Origin: Athripsodes cinereus | Lineage: Eukaryota > Arthropoda > Insecta > Trichoptera > Leptoceridae | Assembly (NCBI GenBank): GCA_947579605.1 | Contig: OX388320.1 | Coordinates: 2,976,001-3,040,000, forward strand | Direction of reading: 5' to 3' | DNA length: 64,000 nucleotides | In this document: one piece after another, positions 1 through 12,100 of the stretch | How the letters are laid out: each line of letters starts with the position of its first letter | Numbering within the stretch: the stretch's first letter is position 1 | Made by a program: the position numbers and the translations under genes | Notes under the pieces: generated by a model | What the model was told of the DNA's origin: nothing | The model's input: only the letters and a program-made list of their open reading frames with translations | The model's database searches: none

Positions 1-1
1 T

Positions 2-124
2 ATGGACCAACTGAAGAGGGACATGAACTGTGGCTCATACGTAGAGCTGAAAAGACTGGCTGAGAATAGAGACGAATGGAGAAGAAAAACCAAACTCGTT
101 GCAAACCAATCCAATGGATTGTAA
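2..124 (+). pseudogene. C-terminal end of a LINE ORF2, cut by the window edge
   Basis: The last 40 codons of a non-LTR retrotransposon ORF before a TAA at 122-124. The residues around LAENRDEWRRKT are the kind of basic, Trp-containing tail that ends many LINE reverse-transcriptase ORFs. The rest of the element lies off the window, so whether it is intact is unknown. The downstream 3' UTR is shared with a second copy near 48.1 kb, which supports retrotransposon origin. The clade is not assigned. Confidence 0.6.
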
Positions 125-275
125 CTTATTATATATAGATGCAAGAAATCACTATAGATAGTGATAATCCCGCCACAGCATATCATCACATTTTTTCTTA
201 TATAAACTGATTTGTTGATTTTGTTATGTAAATGATGATGTGCAAGAAGAATAAAATAAATAAGTATCTAAACAA
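125..275 (+). mobile_element. 3' UTR and tail of the same LINE
   Basis: AT-rich sequence containing a GCAAGAAATCACTATA-type hairpin region and ending in GATGATGTGCAAGAAGAAT followed by AAATAAATAAG. The same end, with the same order of motifs, occurs at 48112-48268, where it finishes in (AAAT)n. The two copies therefore share one LINE 3' end. Confidence 0.65.
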
Positions 276-645
276 ACCTTGATACAAAGATGGAGTAGTA
301 CACTTCATTCAATGCATCGCACCACCTATTACAATATTAATTATAACTATTTTGTTTCAATATTTCATGGCGATGACTCAAAAAGTTAAATATTTTTGCT
401 TTGAGGAACTTTTTATTGATTATCTCTAGAGTTTAATAGTAGTCAAAATTGTAAGTTCCGGGGATATGTAATGCATTCCTCTACGAGATTTTCTAGGATC
501 TTTCATATTTGGGGCACTCGAAAAATATATGATGTAGATCAAGCATGTCAAACTCAAATCCTAACACGGGCCAAATAAAAAATTAAAAGTTTATGTGGGC
601 CACAAAAAAATGTTTATACTGTAAACTAGGTTAGTATAAAAAAAG

Positions 646-802
646 GTAAAATTAATATTTTTCCCAGATATTTGGCATATTTTCTCTGCAACCATCTTTT
701 CTACTTTGGAGACAATCTTGTTTGTAAAATTAATATTTTTCCCAGATATTTGGCATATTTTCACTGCAACCATCTTTTCTACTTTGGGGACAATCTTGTT
801 TG
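646..802 (-). repeat. In-frame 78-bp tandem duplication inside the hAT transposase fragment
   Basis: Two copies, 646-723 and 724-802, differ by a few substitutions. The period of 78 bp is exactly 26 codons, so the duplicated peptide (ending KICQISGKNINFT in both copies) stays in frame. Confidence 0.85.
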
Positions 803-907
803 CAATGATTAATTTTAAAACTGATCCGAGATGACTGTCAGTAATTCTTGATCTGATTGGAGACTTATTTCCTTTCATAAGAGAAAATAACTGTTCGCAC
901 CGATAAG

Positions 908-1050
908 TACTTATGGGTTAGTTGGAAGACATTGCGCTTCAGTTATAAACTCGTCCATTGCACAAAATTATGTGTTCTGTTGTTATGATACCATTTTTTC
1001 TTCTTCTTTGTATACTAATTTTGTGCAATAAAGATTATTAATATTATTAC
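908..1050 (+). mobile_element. LINE/SINE 3' tail nested in the hAT element
   Basis: Starts GGGTTAGTTGGAAGACATTGC, continues through AAACTCGTCCATTGCACAA and ends TGTGCAATAAAGATTATT plus imperfect (AAT)n. The same tail occurs at 49558-49680 (+), 49141-49235 (+), 63460-63575 (-) and, more diverged, at 23985-24065 (-) and 28640-28785 (-). It lies between the FG and STY codons of the hAT transposase, so it is a later insertion. Confidence 0.75.
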
Positions 1051-1404
1051 ATCCAAACATGGACATAATTTCATACGCGAATCTTCGAGTGTTTTCAAAT
1101 CTAGCTGGCAGACATTTGTAAAATTCAGATACTCCAACTTCAATGAATTTTGCCTTCAAATTAGAATCGCGCTGAATATCGATAACCTCCATTTGCATAT
1201 GGTTATAGGTACTTGGTTTTTAAAATATTTTTAATTTTTTTCTTTTTATTCCCTTTAAATTTTCCTAATTTTTTCTACTGTTATGCAAGAGAACCTATTT
1301 TTTTGTACCGTTATGTTTTGTAATGTTATGAGTGGGCCACAAAGTTTTACGTTGTGGGCCGCATGCGGCCCGCGGGCCGCGAGTTTGACATGCTTGATGT
1401 AGAT

Positions 1405-2285
1405 GTTCTTAATTTGGGCAACAGTCATACTCAATGGAGGGGAAAACTCCAATCTTTGCTAAGTGGGGTAATGTCACCTCATTAAATTTTGAAGTAACGC
1501 AAAAACTGATAATAGCTCTTAGCCGCTGTATCTATACTATTAAAATATGAAGTGGAACATTAAACTTTTTAATGAAATACTTAAATGGCTGGTATAGAAT
1601 CATTCGAAATAGAAATCCCAGATATCACGATGCTTAGCTGTGAAAAACAATCATACTCGTAGTGCTAAATAAATAGCTATTTTTATTACCAAAATCACGT
1701 GAAAGTAACCTTGACAGCTAAATCAAGAAAGCGATCTCATCTCACACTCATTCTCAACTTGATACTACGAAAAACAAGAATTATATATTGTCTGTTTTTG
1801 CCAGGAAAGTTATTTTATATTTTAAATATAGAATCTGTCGTTTGCAGAATATTATTTGCTTTATTATTGTACATTATTCAAATTCACAAACTTTCTAAAA
1901 TAACCATAAAAAAGCGAAAAGACGTCAAAATACTCCTGAGTTTATGCAATTAACATAGCACGAAATTTCATTGTAAATTTCAATAAATCATTCTCGCCAA
2001 TAAAAACAATTCTATTTATGAATAAATTAATAAACCCGCGTACCTACTACTTATTTACTAATCACTTTTTCTGCTGTGTTTTAATGTTTTCGCCGGCATC
2101 ATAATGTTTGGATTTCTTCAAAAATACTATTGGTATTTTATTTATTAACTTGTTTACATTTTATTTATTTCTAACCGTGATACCTAATGTATAAATTTGA
2201 TATAGTATTCCGTGGAATCTCTGGGGAAAAATAGGTATCTCGCTCTTTTCTGTAAATTTTCTGCTACCTATCTTATAAAAGGTAG
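1405..2285. other. AT-rich spacer, nothing recognised
   Basis: No coding similarity, RNA gene or clear repeat seen. Open frames here (for example 1699-1953) have AT-rich composition and no recognisable motif. Confidence 0.5.
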
Positions 2286-2754
2286 GTGTTCACAAAACAT
2301 CACTTATGGGTCGCATCACCTGGCCGACAACATCTCTTGGATAAAGATTCCCTCTCGATAGCCGACACGGATATTCTACCGTCCAGTAATGTCTCAATAC
2401 TCGGGGCACGAATCGATAGCGCACTGTCTATGGAGTCCCAAATCCCAAAGACGGTGAGCTCCGCATTTTACCGCATCCGTGAAATACGCTCAGTGTCGAA
2501 AAAGCTCACTCCTGATAGCATTAAAACATTAATCTCTGCTTTTGTGGTCTCTAGACTTGACTACTGCAATACACTATGTAGGACTGCCGCAAATTCAACT
2601 GAATCGTCTACAAATGGCATTCAATGGAGCTGCAAGGCTTATTTTCCGCGAAGATAAGGGTTGCCACATCACACCTTCGCTGGAAAAGTTGCACTGGTTA
2701 AGAGTAGGTGAAAGGGTTCAATATAAATTGTGCTTTATAGTCTACAAAGCTTGA
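2286..2754 (+). pseudogene. LINE reverse-transcriptase C-terminal relic, frameshifted
   Basis: Frame one (2286 to about 2573) encodes the post-RT region, with LGARIDSALSME and ISAFVVSRLDYCNTL. This pattern is shared by CR1/L2/Jockey-like LINE ORF2 proteins. Homology then moves to another frame from about 2568 (GLPQIQLNRLQMAFNGAARLI … LHWLRVGERVQYKLCFIVYKA), ending at a TGA at 2752-2754. One frameshift near 2570 links the two. The 5' part is missing, so this is a dead, truncated copy. Confidence 0.8.
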
Positions 2755-2788
2755 ACAAAATGGCACCTCAGTCACTTTCGTCTTATAA

Positions 2789-2848
2789 GGATATTATCAA
2801 TCTTCATGTCAATGTCAAGATTGATAATATCAATCTTCATGTCAATGT
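2789..2848. repeat. Short tandem duplication, about 30-bp unit
   Basis: The unit GATATTATCAATCTTCATGT plus CAATGTCAA is present twice head to tail just after the LINE relic. Confidence 0.75.
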
Positions 2849-3332
2849 CAATAATAAATTGTAAATAAAAGAATTGCAAATGTCATATCGTGATGTTTTT
2901 TCAACATCTGTCTTTTGCAAGGTAGCGGAAAATTTACAGAAAAGAGTGTGTTCTTCCCCACAGGTTCCAAGGAATACAATCTCAACTTTATAATATATAA
3001 GGTATCACGCTTATAAATAAATAAAATTCTACTTCCTATAAACATCGACGCAGTGAATATACCTATTGTGATAAATAAAATAAAACAAGTTATTTAATAT
3101 GTTTAAGTTTTACTGTACTGAACTTATATTTTACTTTTTACATGATATTATCATAATCATAATACATACATAATAATAATAATAACTATTTATATAATAT
3201 AATATTTATATAATATATACTGTATATGAATTTATTGGTAATAAGATTATCACTTATAATACATACATATTATGTAATAATATCTCATAGTATAATCCTG
3301 AAATGGTTGTCTTTTACAATGTACATACAGCA

Positions 3333-4645
3333 GGGTGTCTAATTTAATGGTTTCCCTTTCAGAGTGTGGATAGAGAATAAAATTTTATCCAAAAAACTTA
3401 TTCACATGCGATTTGTGACCCTTCATTTTTGAGATACAGGTGATTTTAAATTTTATAAAAAATGACTTCCACCAGTTTTGCTTTAGGTATCTACTTTCGA
3501 AATTGAAGTCATAACTTCTTCTATTCGGAAAATAGCCATATGAAAGTTAACTTTCTTTCTTTTTATGTGTTTGACTGAATACAAATTTTGACGTAAAATA
3601 GAATAAATTGATTTTTTAAAAAATATACAACTCTCTTTATTTGAAAGAATTTACTAGATAGGTACTCATATCTCAAAAATTAAAGCAAAAAATCTATTTC
3701 AATATTTAAAATATAAGTATATATTTACATTAGAAGTTAACAATTATTTTATATGAGCCCCAATAGCTTCTATGTAAATATACAAGAGATTGAAAATGAA
3801 TTTAAATATAGATGATAAATGATTACAAAAATATATTTTTAGTCAAAAGTCGGTCATTCAATCATTGTGGCGTTTGATGAAAACAATTTTTATAATTAAC
3901 CCTTTCAGGATTGTAACGTTCCTATGTACAAGTAATTTTAAATATCCCTCTCTGTTTACTGTCAAAATAGAAGAATAGCAACTAAAATGTAGTAGGTACA
4001 ATGAAGTTACACGAATTATTTACGTTTTATAAAAAAAATGTCCAAAAAATAGTTTTCTTGGTCCATAAAAGGACTCATAACACAAAAAATATTTGCTGTA
4101 TTAACAGTATAGTATGTAATTAATTAGCATGTAATTAATTAATATGTAATAATACTAAGTTTAACAAACTTTTAATGTTTTCTAATGCCATAAATGAAGA
4201 ATTAAAAAAAAAAACTGCAATATCATGAAAAAAAAAACGATTTCACTATTTAAAATGTTTAGAGCAAATATATTAATACTACGGAACACTAGATATCAAC
4301 AATTTATATAAATTATGATGAGTTGAATTTTGCATATTCATTTATGGCAAAAAATAATTAATTCTTCCAAATTATATTTTTGGGAAGTATTCCACTCCTA
4401 GACCTGAGAGGGTTAAGTATAATAAATTGGTATATTTGATTTAATATGACCCTATATGGAAGGACATATTTCTCAAAGGTACCTCAAAAGTTATACCAAA
4501 TTATTGGCAATCCAATTTTTATCAAAAAATATAATTATAAAGTCTGTATCATCAAATTGAAGAATGCAGACCCCATGTTGATGGTTTTTTCGATACACAT
4601 TTGTTCTCTATCCACACATATAAGAAGTAACCTTTAAGTTTAGAC
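3333..4645. mobile_element. Candidate DNA transposon with diverged ~45-bp terminal inverted repeats
   Basis: The left end reads GGGTGTCTAATTTAATGGTT and continues to GTGTGGATAGAGAA. The complement of the right end reads AGATGTCTAAACTTAAAGGT and continues to GTGTGGATAGAGAA. The arms align over about 45 bp with substitutions. The 1.2-kb interior is AT-rich and shows no transposase. No clear target duplication was seen, so the superfamily is unknown. Confidence 0.6.
3750..3812. repeat. Copy 1 of a diverged direct repeat (copy 2 at 5050-5112)
   Basis: Both copies carry TATTTTA-ATGAGCCCC, then TATGTAAAT or AATGTAAAT, then CAAGAGA, then AAAATGAATT, in the same order and spacing. Copy 1 is inside the candidate TIR element at 3333-4645 and copy 2 is outside it. 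Confidence 0.55.
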
Positions 4646-4813
4646 ATCTTGTATAAATACAATGACAGAACTATTTATTAATAGAAAAAATGTAATGTCG
4701 AAAGTTGGAAATAGTCTCATACTAATCTCAAATTCATTGTTAAAAACAATATTTTTATCAAGTATGTATTAAATAATACATCAATATTGGTGATTAACTT
4801 AAATTTATTTCAC

Positions 4814-4914
4814 ATTCATTGCGGTTGTGGAAATAATATTTTATCATATTCACAAGCAAGCGAGAAGTTTGCTTATTACTGAGCCCATAAAATATTTCCC
4901 ACATTTTCAATGAA
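4814..4914. repeat. Foldback repeat with ~30-bp arms
   Basis: The left arm starts ATTCATTGCGGTTGTGGAAA and the right arm is its imperfect complement, ending TTCAATGAAT. The central segment has a second small inverted pair (GCAAGCGAGAAG / GTTTGC). It may be a short MITE. Confidence 0.55.
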
Positions 4915-5227
4915 TATGCTTATTTCTATGTTATATATATGCGACAAACAATATATTATTACATATCTGGCAACCATGTTTAAATAATTGTAAGACATTT
5001 GTAAGACACTTTGCACATTTACAATAGAGATTGTTTTAAAATTGGTATTATTTTAAATGAGCCCCGACAACCTTTAATGTAAATGCGCAAGAGAATAAAA
5101 TGAATTACAAATATTAAGATGGTTAAATGACAGTAAAATAATATATTGATTGAAGGCACCAATGCATAAAGATGTTATGTAATATTTTTTTTCATTAATG
5201 TAATAATCCTTCATTCACATTTCACAT

Positions 5228-5640
5228 CATCAAGGCATTTTGCACAAGTTTAGTAGCCAGCGGGTCAACCATACGTAATGAATGTGCAAATTGTCTTCTC
5301 TGTGCCAATAAAAATTAAGGCATTCAGAATTGGTAGTCATTTAACTGAAGATGTTAAATATGTTCTTAGTATTGGTACACAAGTAATAGAATTCCATAAC
5401 TGGATAAATTGAAACAAGTGTTTCATTCCACTATAAATTGAATAATGTGAGAGAGATGTCTTTAAAGCTCTTAGTGGAAAGACGTATCTCTCACGTTGTA
5501 TAATCCAAAGTATAAGGGAATGCTTGTTTCAATTTATCCAGTCTTAAACGTGACGTTTTACAAATACCTGCCTCTCACAGGATACTCAAAAACAAAACAG
5601 AAAGAAGTGGGAGACTTGTTCTCTACTGAGGACTCCACGG
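5228..5640 (+). mobile_element. Repeat C copy, split by a MITE
   Basis: Contains the family's motifs in order: TAGCCAGCGGGTCAACCATA, the TTCTCTGTGCCAATAAAA region, GGCATTCAGAATTGGTAGTC, CTGAAGATGTTAAATATGTT, and, after the 5400-5541 insertion, ACGTTTTACAAATACCTGCC, ACTCAAAAAC and the GTGGGAGACTTGTTCTCTAC region. Intact copies run through the junction without a break. Confidence 0.65.
5400..5541. mobile_element. Foldback MITE inserted in repeat C
   Basis: Terminal inverted repeats CTGGATAAATTGAAACAAG at 5400 and its complement ending at 5541. The interior also pairs (GTGAGAGAGATGTCTTT with AAAGACGTATCTCTCAC), so almost the whole 142 bp folds back. Relic ends of the same family (TTGAAACAAGTGTTT) occur near 17448 and 49745. 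Confidence 0.75.
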
Positions 5641-5644
5641 GATT

Positions 5645-8600
5645 TTGTAATAAACAAATCTAATGTGAAAAAAGTCTCCAACAAGAATAGATCGCCTATT
5701 CTTTTCTATAAAGTTTTGAGCGTCATGTAAAAAACAGTTATTTGTGAAGTATCATGAAATATTTAAAAAATTTGCCACTAGTTATGTCACCCTCCTTAAT
5801 GTCTTAATTTCTGTTGAGACGTAGAGGATAACTTGCATGTTTATTACATACAAGTTGTCTGGTGACTATCTCGTTTTTGGGATATGCTGTTACAGTCGCA
5901 ACAAACAAGGAAAGGTGATTCATAGAATCATATAAAAACAATATCGTGCCTATCATAGACATACTCATTATGTAAGTCACCATGCGATAGTTACATATAA
6001 TGTGAAACTAAAATAATATACATAAAGTTCTGGATATCATGATAAAACGGTTGAAAATGCTATGCTACAATGCTTGAATGCGGTAGGTACTCAAAACTTT
6101 AACTAAAGATATCTCAGTACTTTGTTTATGTCATATTACTCTTTCATCCACTGGTGTCTTCAAATATTAATTATCACATATTACTGAGAATAGTACGAGA
6201 CCATGACTATGTAGATGTTAATTGATAATTTGTATTTGAATATTTTAAAGACATCTTTACCTTTTTTTATCTTTAAAATGTGATTAAATCGACAAATCAG
6301 AAATAAACATTGACCAAGTCTTCTGACAAATAACATGCTGGCATTAATAATAAATAGTTTATTAAAATTCATTACATATTTTTCTGAATGTTTGTGTCCA
6401 TAACATGACATTTGGTGCAGGATATTATCTTCTTTAGACTTGAGTCTTTGAATTTTCACAAATATCTGCGAAAGACTGTGATGATTACTAAAGTTGTAAT
6501 GACAAAAATGTTTATCAAATGAAAAGACAATTAATTATCGTTAATAATAATAATAATTAACATTTAATCATAATATACAATGTAATATACAAAATAATCT
6601 AAAACAAATGGACGAAAGATTAGGAGACAAAATACAATAATACAATCTTGTTTCACTTATTGTCCTCTGATAAACATTCTGCATTAATTAATTTAATATA
6701 AGTACATAATATATTCATTCAATAAAGTTGAATTTGTCAAAAAATTATAACGACAATAACTTTGAATAAAGATTAAGTCCAAAAGTTGTATTTTGAAAAT
6801 ACAAAAGTATACAACACAAGTCAGTATAAAAGTCACAAGTTTATAGCAAATGAATAATGGTAAAATTATATTTTGGAGGGATATTTAATAGCAGTAGGTA
6901 TTTTTCAAAAAAAAAATACAATCTTATGCTTCATCCTATACACATACGTTCTATACATACAGTATGGCAGTGCTTATAATATATTCAAATCGCTTTTATG
7001 ATTTACCAAGTAAACTTAAATGGTATGGTTTTTTTAGAAAAAGTCATTTTTAAGGTTTAAATGAAAATAATTCTTTGCAAAAAAGGTATCTTTGTGACAA
7101 TTTTGTTTAATAAAAAGAAATTAATGTTAAACATATTTTGAACCACTCTAGATCAATTATTCCAATTGATCACACTCATCCATAGTCAACCTATATGAAT
7201 AGGTATTAACTAGGTAGGTATGTTGTATATGATACATGTATATATGTGAACTTCCTTAAGGAGTGCACAACACAGAGTTTCGACGCTTATGAATCGACTT
7301 AAGGCTTGGTTAAGAGTAATCTTTAAACCTAGGTAACATTCCCAATTCCTCTGTGTCACGCTTATCACATGACTTGAATTTTTTGGAATTGACACGACCA
7401 GGAAAACATTTCCTTCAGAAGTACCCATATGATACTGAAGACTTAAAAAGCCTAAATATTTTTATATATTTTATTGATTTGTTTAATATTGTAGACTGAT
7501 GCATAACAAACAATTGTTTTCATTGAATCTATAATTATTATATAAAATTAAAACGTAATGATATATCAAAATGTTTTTACATTTGTTAAAATTAATTGTT
7601 CCAATGTGAATCTAAAAATAATTATTGCTTTTCACATTCATGTCTCGTTAGTTTATTTTAATAAATCATTTTCATAGTTTGACGAAATATACATTTGTCT
7701 ATGGAAATCTTAGTGTTGTGACATAATTTCATTTGCGGTACTTTTTGATTATTATAAGGCCATTCTGAGCTACGCGATGTAAGGTCAGGTCATATACAAC
7801 ACAGCCTAACCTCAACATATTTCAGACGTCCAAAGACATTATAATATAAAGAGACTGTGCACCATTTGACCAAATTAAAGCAAAAATATGCTCTCCGCAT
7901 TAACAATTCAGTCTATATTTCTATCAAAACAATAAACCTGCCAGCTAAGACAGTGACTGGGGTAATTGTCTCATGAGTGATGAACTGTAAGTAATAAATA
8001 TACAAGATATTCTCTTTGTGACAACAAAAGTTAAGAAGTTCAAGATGGGTGGCATATCTCATAACTGAGAAGATGATGTTAAATGCACAGAATGATCATA
8101 AACCATATTTGACCCCTCATTTTTATAAAAAGTTAATTTCTATTAATACGTAATATATCCATACACAACAGGACAGCCTAGCATCCTACTTTTTTATCTC
8201 ATTAGAAAGGGAAACAACTCTCCCCTCGTTATCTCATTTGGCACGTTTTTTAGCCGCGGCGCATAATCTTGTTATATTATAATTAATGTCTTTGCAGACT
8301 TCTAACCACTACAACAAATGCCCACTCACAATAATCAAAAAGGACCAAAAGGTACAATATTATTTTAAGAAATCTATACACCAATAGTATTTTAAATTAC
8401 AAATAGATTTTCAAAGTCTATAAGCTTGGAAAGTTCTAAATTATCGAGTTTGCGGCAAACAATATTTTGAAATTTATTTTATTTCACAAAAAATTTAACC
8501 TAACAGTATGTATTTAAGTATAATACACTAACAATATGCTATATGGAATGTTTAAAAAATATATTCTGATAACGGTTAGCTTATGAAATTACTGACTGTC

Positions 8601-9040
8601 TGTTACTAAAATAATAAAATAAATATTAAAAATGCAACATATACAAATAAATGATAAAACAAACTAAATAATAATTTCTAAAATATATGTAAGTATTTAC
8701 ATAACATTTGAGTAAAAGTATTTTTGAATAATATTTTTATGACACAAAATAAAGTTACTAAGTAGTTAGAAATATTTCATCCAAACATTTAAATTTAAAA
8801 ATTAAATATCAATTGATATATTTAAATAAAATAAATGTTAGATTTTTTTACGTTAATATGTAAGAAATTAAATACAATAATTATTAAAACTAGCAGTTCA
8901 TTTACTTTTTCTGTGATTCTGCTAAAAAAAAATGTAACAAAAGAATGGTAGGTAAATTATAATTAAGTATTTTATCTAGAAATGGCTCACAGAAAATAAC
9001 CTAGTACAATAGTCTGAGTTCTTCACAAATAAAAACAGTA
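5645..9040. other. AT-rich intergenic DNA, no gene recognised
   Basis: About 3.4 kb of low-GC sequence with poly-A/T stretches. I saw no recognisable coding segment, RNA gene or well-bounded transposon. Short open frames (6181-6459, 7210-7428) have no recognisable motif. Confidence 0.5.
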
Positions 9041-9044
9041 CAGT

Positions 9045-9140
9045 ATGCAAATACGTCATTGATACAAACTCATTTTATGCAAATACGTCATTGATACAAA
9101 CTCATTTTATGCAAATACATCATTGATACAAACTCATCAT
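9045..9140. repeat. Three-copy tandem repeat, 32-bp period
   Basis: The unit ATGCAAATACGTCATTGATA plus CAAACTCATTTT starts at 9045, 9077 and 9109. The third copy has one change (CATCATT) and decays at its end. Confidence 0.9.
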
Positions 9141-9144
9141 ATAT

Positions 9145-12100
9145 CGTGTATAGATGTATTTCACATTGTTAGGTATAATATAAAAATGGAAGACAAAAAT
9201 AAAAATAACAAGACATCCCAAATTAAGTAGTTTCATGTGTGGATGTTGATGTGTGAAAGTTTTGATATTAAAGTAGATTATAAGAAAAGATATGTTTGTA
9301 TATTTTAAGATTGTGTTTGCAATTAATGTGTAAATGTTCATGACCTCAAAATAAAAAGTTTGTAAAATATTACTTTAGAATTAGATACTTTTTACCCTTA
9401 GTGATGATTTACACTGCAATTTAGTAATTGGGTATTAAAAAAATGTTGTATCTTTTGAATATGAAATTGATAATATGATTTTACAAAAAGGGACATTGGA
9501 GCCTGCAATGCCTAATTTGAAATTAATATGAAATTTGAAATTATTGAAAAACTTAATCAAATAAATTCTTTAAGTACCTGCATATTGTTAACGACAAATG
9601 TTGACAACACATATTTCTCACGCTACATGTGCAAGTTGTCAACATTATGGTCATCAGTATGATTCTCACCACATTGCAATATAAACCATGAGTGATGGAG
9701 AAGTTTAATTTAACAAGTGACATTCCTAGAAGTATATAGTTAGGTGTAGGTAGTAAGTATAATACATTTAGAGGACTGAAAAGGCAGACAAATCTAGTGA
9801 ACATCAATCATAATATAATTATCATTTAGACTGAACCTAGTCTCCCCTATAGGGTTAATAATTATTATTATTTCTCTCACTATATACCAATACAAAACTG
9901 TAGCAATTATATTATTTATTTTTGAAAAATCTTTTAACTATTATCCAAATACTGAGATGATCCACGTACACACTCTCAACACTTTGTCCATAAATTACAA
10001 TCAACTAAAGCAGGTATTTATAAAATGGCTTCCATCTCAATGGCAATGTTTACATACCTGGTTTTGCATCAGTCCTTACAAAAATAAATAACAATATTAG
10101 TATGCACTTATGTAGTAAAAATCTATTGTATCATCGTAGTAAACATTGTAACTGCGATTTATTTAGGTGGTTGATCATTACTTACTTTTATTAATTCCGT
10201 ATTTGAAATGGAACAAGTATGTAAACATTACCATAATTATAATAATACGTCAAAGAAAATCATAGACAAAACATTATCTGTCAAATGAAGGCTTACTGAA
10301 ATATTTTGTGTTTCGTAATGGAGGTATACTTATGATAAAAGATGTGGGATAATAAAATATTGTTTTTGTTTTTATTATGTATTTATTAACATTTTGTTTT
10401 ATAACCGATATTTATTTTTAATATCTAAATATTTATAATAATATAAATAAAATAATTACAATTAATCTAACACATGTTTAATGTAGTAAACAAAGTGTTT
10501 TTATTTTTAAATAATATTGTTTACAAAATGGACGCGGATTATGCCAGAAGGTTGAAGAACTTGTTTGGCAGATCATCTCAACTTAGCTAGTTATGGAAGA
10601 AAGAAGATTTATTTATTTATAATATTACATTACACAATGTAAATTTAATAACAATATATGATATTGAAATTTAATTGTTCGTCTATAACACCAATTTAGC
10701 GGAATATCTTATAAAAATCCATCTTTTAAAAAACATCCAAAATTTTAAGAAATAACATGACTATGAAATAAAAAAGAGGGAAACAGACTGCATCAACATG
10801 CTAACACTAATAAGATTATAACAAACAAAACATTATGCCATATTAATCATAATTTTTTTTTAAATAAAAACAATTAATAGTTAATTTAAAAGGTTGCCAT
10901 AGTAAAATGTCACTTCTAAAAAAAGGTGGTTACAAAAATATGGTGACAGTTATGAAAAATGGGAACAAATAACACACTGTTGAGATAATTTATTTATTAT
11001 GTTTTGAATTTGGATATCAACCGCCTAATAATCCTTAATGAAAAAAGAAATACCCTGTAATTTTATTTTTCAAAAATTATCGTCAATAAATGTTGCAATA
11101 CTGAAAATTTTCAATGTTTAAGGAAGAAAGGTACGTATGATAAATATACAATATGGCAACAATGTAGAGAACTTTTTTGTCTTGTAGTTACATAATTTTA
11201 TGGCAACACAAACTATAGACTAGATTTTATATAAATTATCTTTTGTTTATTTATTCCCTTTTCTCATCAAAGTCCCAAAACAAACAATGTACACAAAAGG
11301 TATCTAAAAATTATACAAATCTAATAAAAACTATAATATTAAGTATATGATAACATGTATGTATTATGTATTGACCAGAAACATTATAAGATTGCAAACA
11401 GTCATTAGGAATCTAACACAATAAAAATATATTGAATATTGTATATTTTATATTATGGTCCAAATATATTGCGTTGAATAGTCAGAACTAAAATATATAA
11501 TTATACTCAATACAAGGTGAACAATCGTCAATTATTTTTATTATTGAAGATATGAGAGAGAAAAATTTGTTATGACTATCTATAAAAGGGATGTACACAA
11601 TAATTCTATAAAAGAGAAAAAACATCTACATCGCTAAACTAAACACCCAGCGAAATATTTAGATTAGATCAAAAGATTCACAAAACTAACCTAACATGAC
11701 ATTATCTGACAATTATACAGGGTCAGGTTAGCATCATAAGATTTTTTATTATTATTAATGCAGAAAATCAAACTGTTCACCTTATACTGATAGCTATCTA
11801 GATAGTAAGTACATATTTATGTCAATATTGTTTTATTTTTAAAATTCAACTGCGTTAACCGTCAGTAAAATTCAACCAAAATTTCTTCCCTATAAAACAT
11901 ACAAAGGTAACAACATTACTGACATAAACATAGTTAATTATGACAAAATATGGAGTAGATAATTACTACAGACCAAATACCTTAATACTCATCAATTCGT
12001 TCATATGAATATTTTTTACAGGTTATTCATACAATATATTTTAACAATTTCTATTATTATATTTTTTATGTTTTTATATAATATTTTTAATAGTAGTAAG

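Larger units (their letters stand above)
591..1198 (-). pseudogene. hAT transposase C-terminal fragment, interrupted
   Basis: Read on the minus strand, codons from 1198 down to about 1050 encode a stretch ending RRFAYEIMSMFG. Reading resumes at about 911 with STYRCEQLFSLMKGNKS and runs to about 645. The two parts join at a conserved point of the hAT dimerisation region (…FGSTY-CEQLFS-MK…), as in GTF2I-repeat/ZBED-like hAT proteins. The insertion at about 908-1050 splits them. A 26-codon block is duplicated in tandem in the 3' part. The catalytic N-terminal and middle parts are absent, so this cannot encode an active transposase. Confidence 0.75.
540..1396 (-). mobile_element. Non-autonomous hAT transposon with transposase remnant
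   Basis: A complete DNA transposon with 16-bp perfect terminal inverted repeats (CAAGCATGTCAAACTC at the left, its complement at the right). It is flanked by a perfect 8-bp target duplication ATGTAGAT at 532-539 and 1397-1404, the hAT signature. The GC-rich subterminal GGGCCGC blocks near 1340-1380 are typical of this group. Inside, on the minus strand, is the C-terminal part of a hAT transposase, interrupted by a LINE/SINE tail at about 908-1050. At 857 bp it is an internally deleted derivative of a larger element. Confidence 0.9.

Noticed and set aside
9045..9140. CRISPR-like array
   Set aside because: Three abutting 32-bp units with no spacers in insect-like DNA; a simple tandem repeat.
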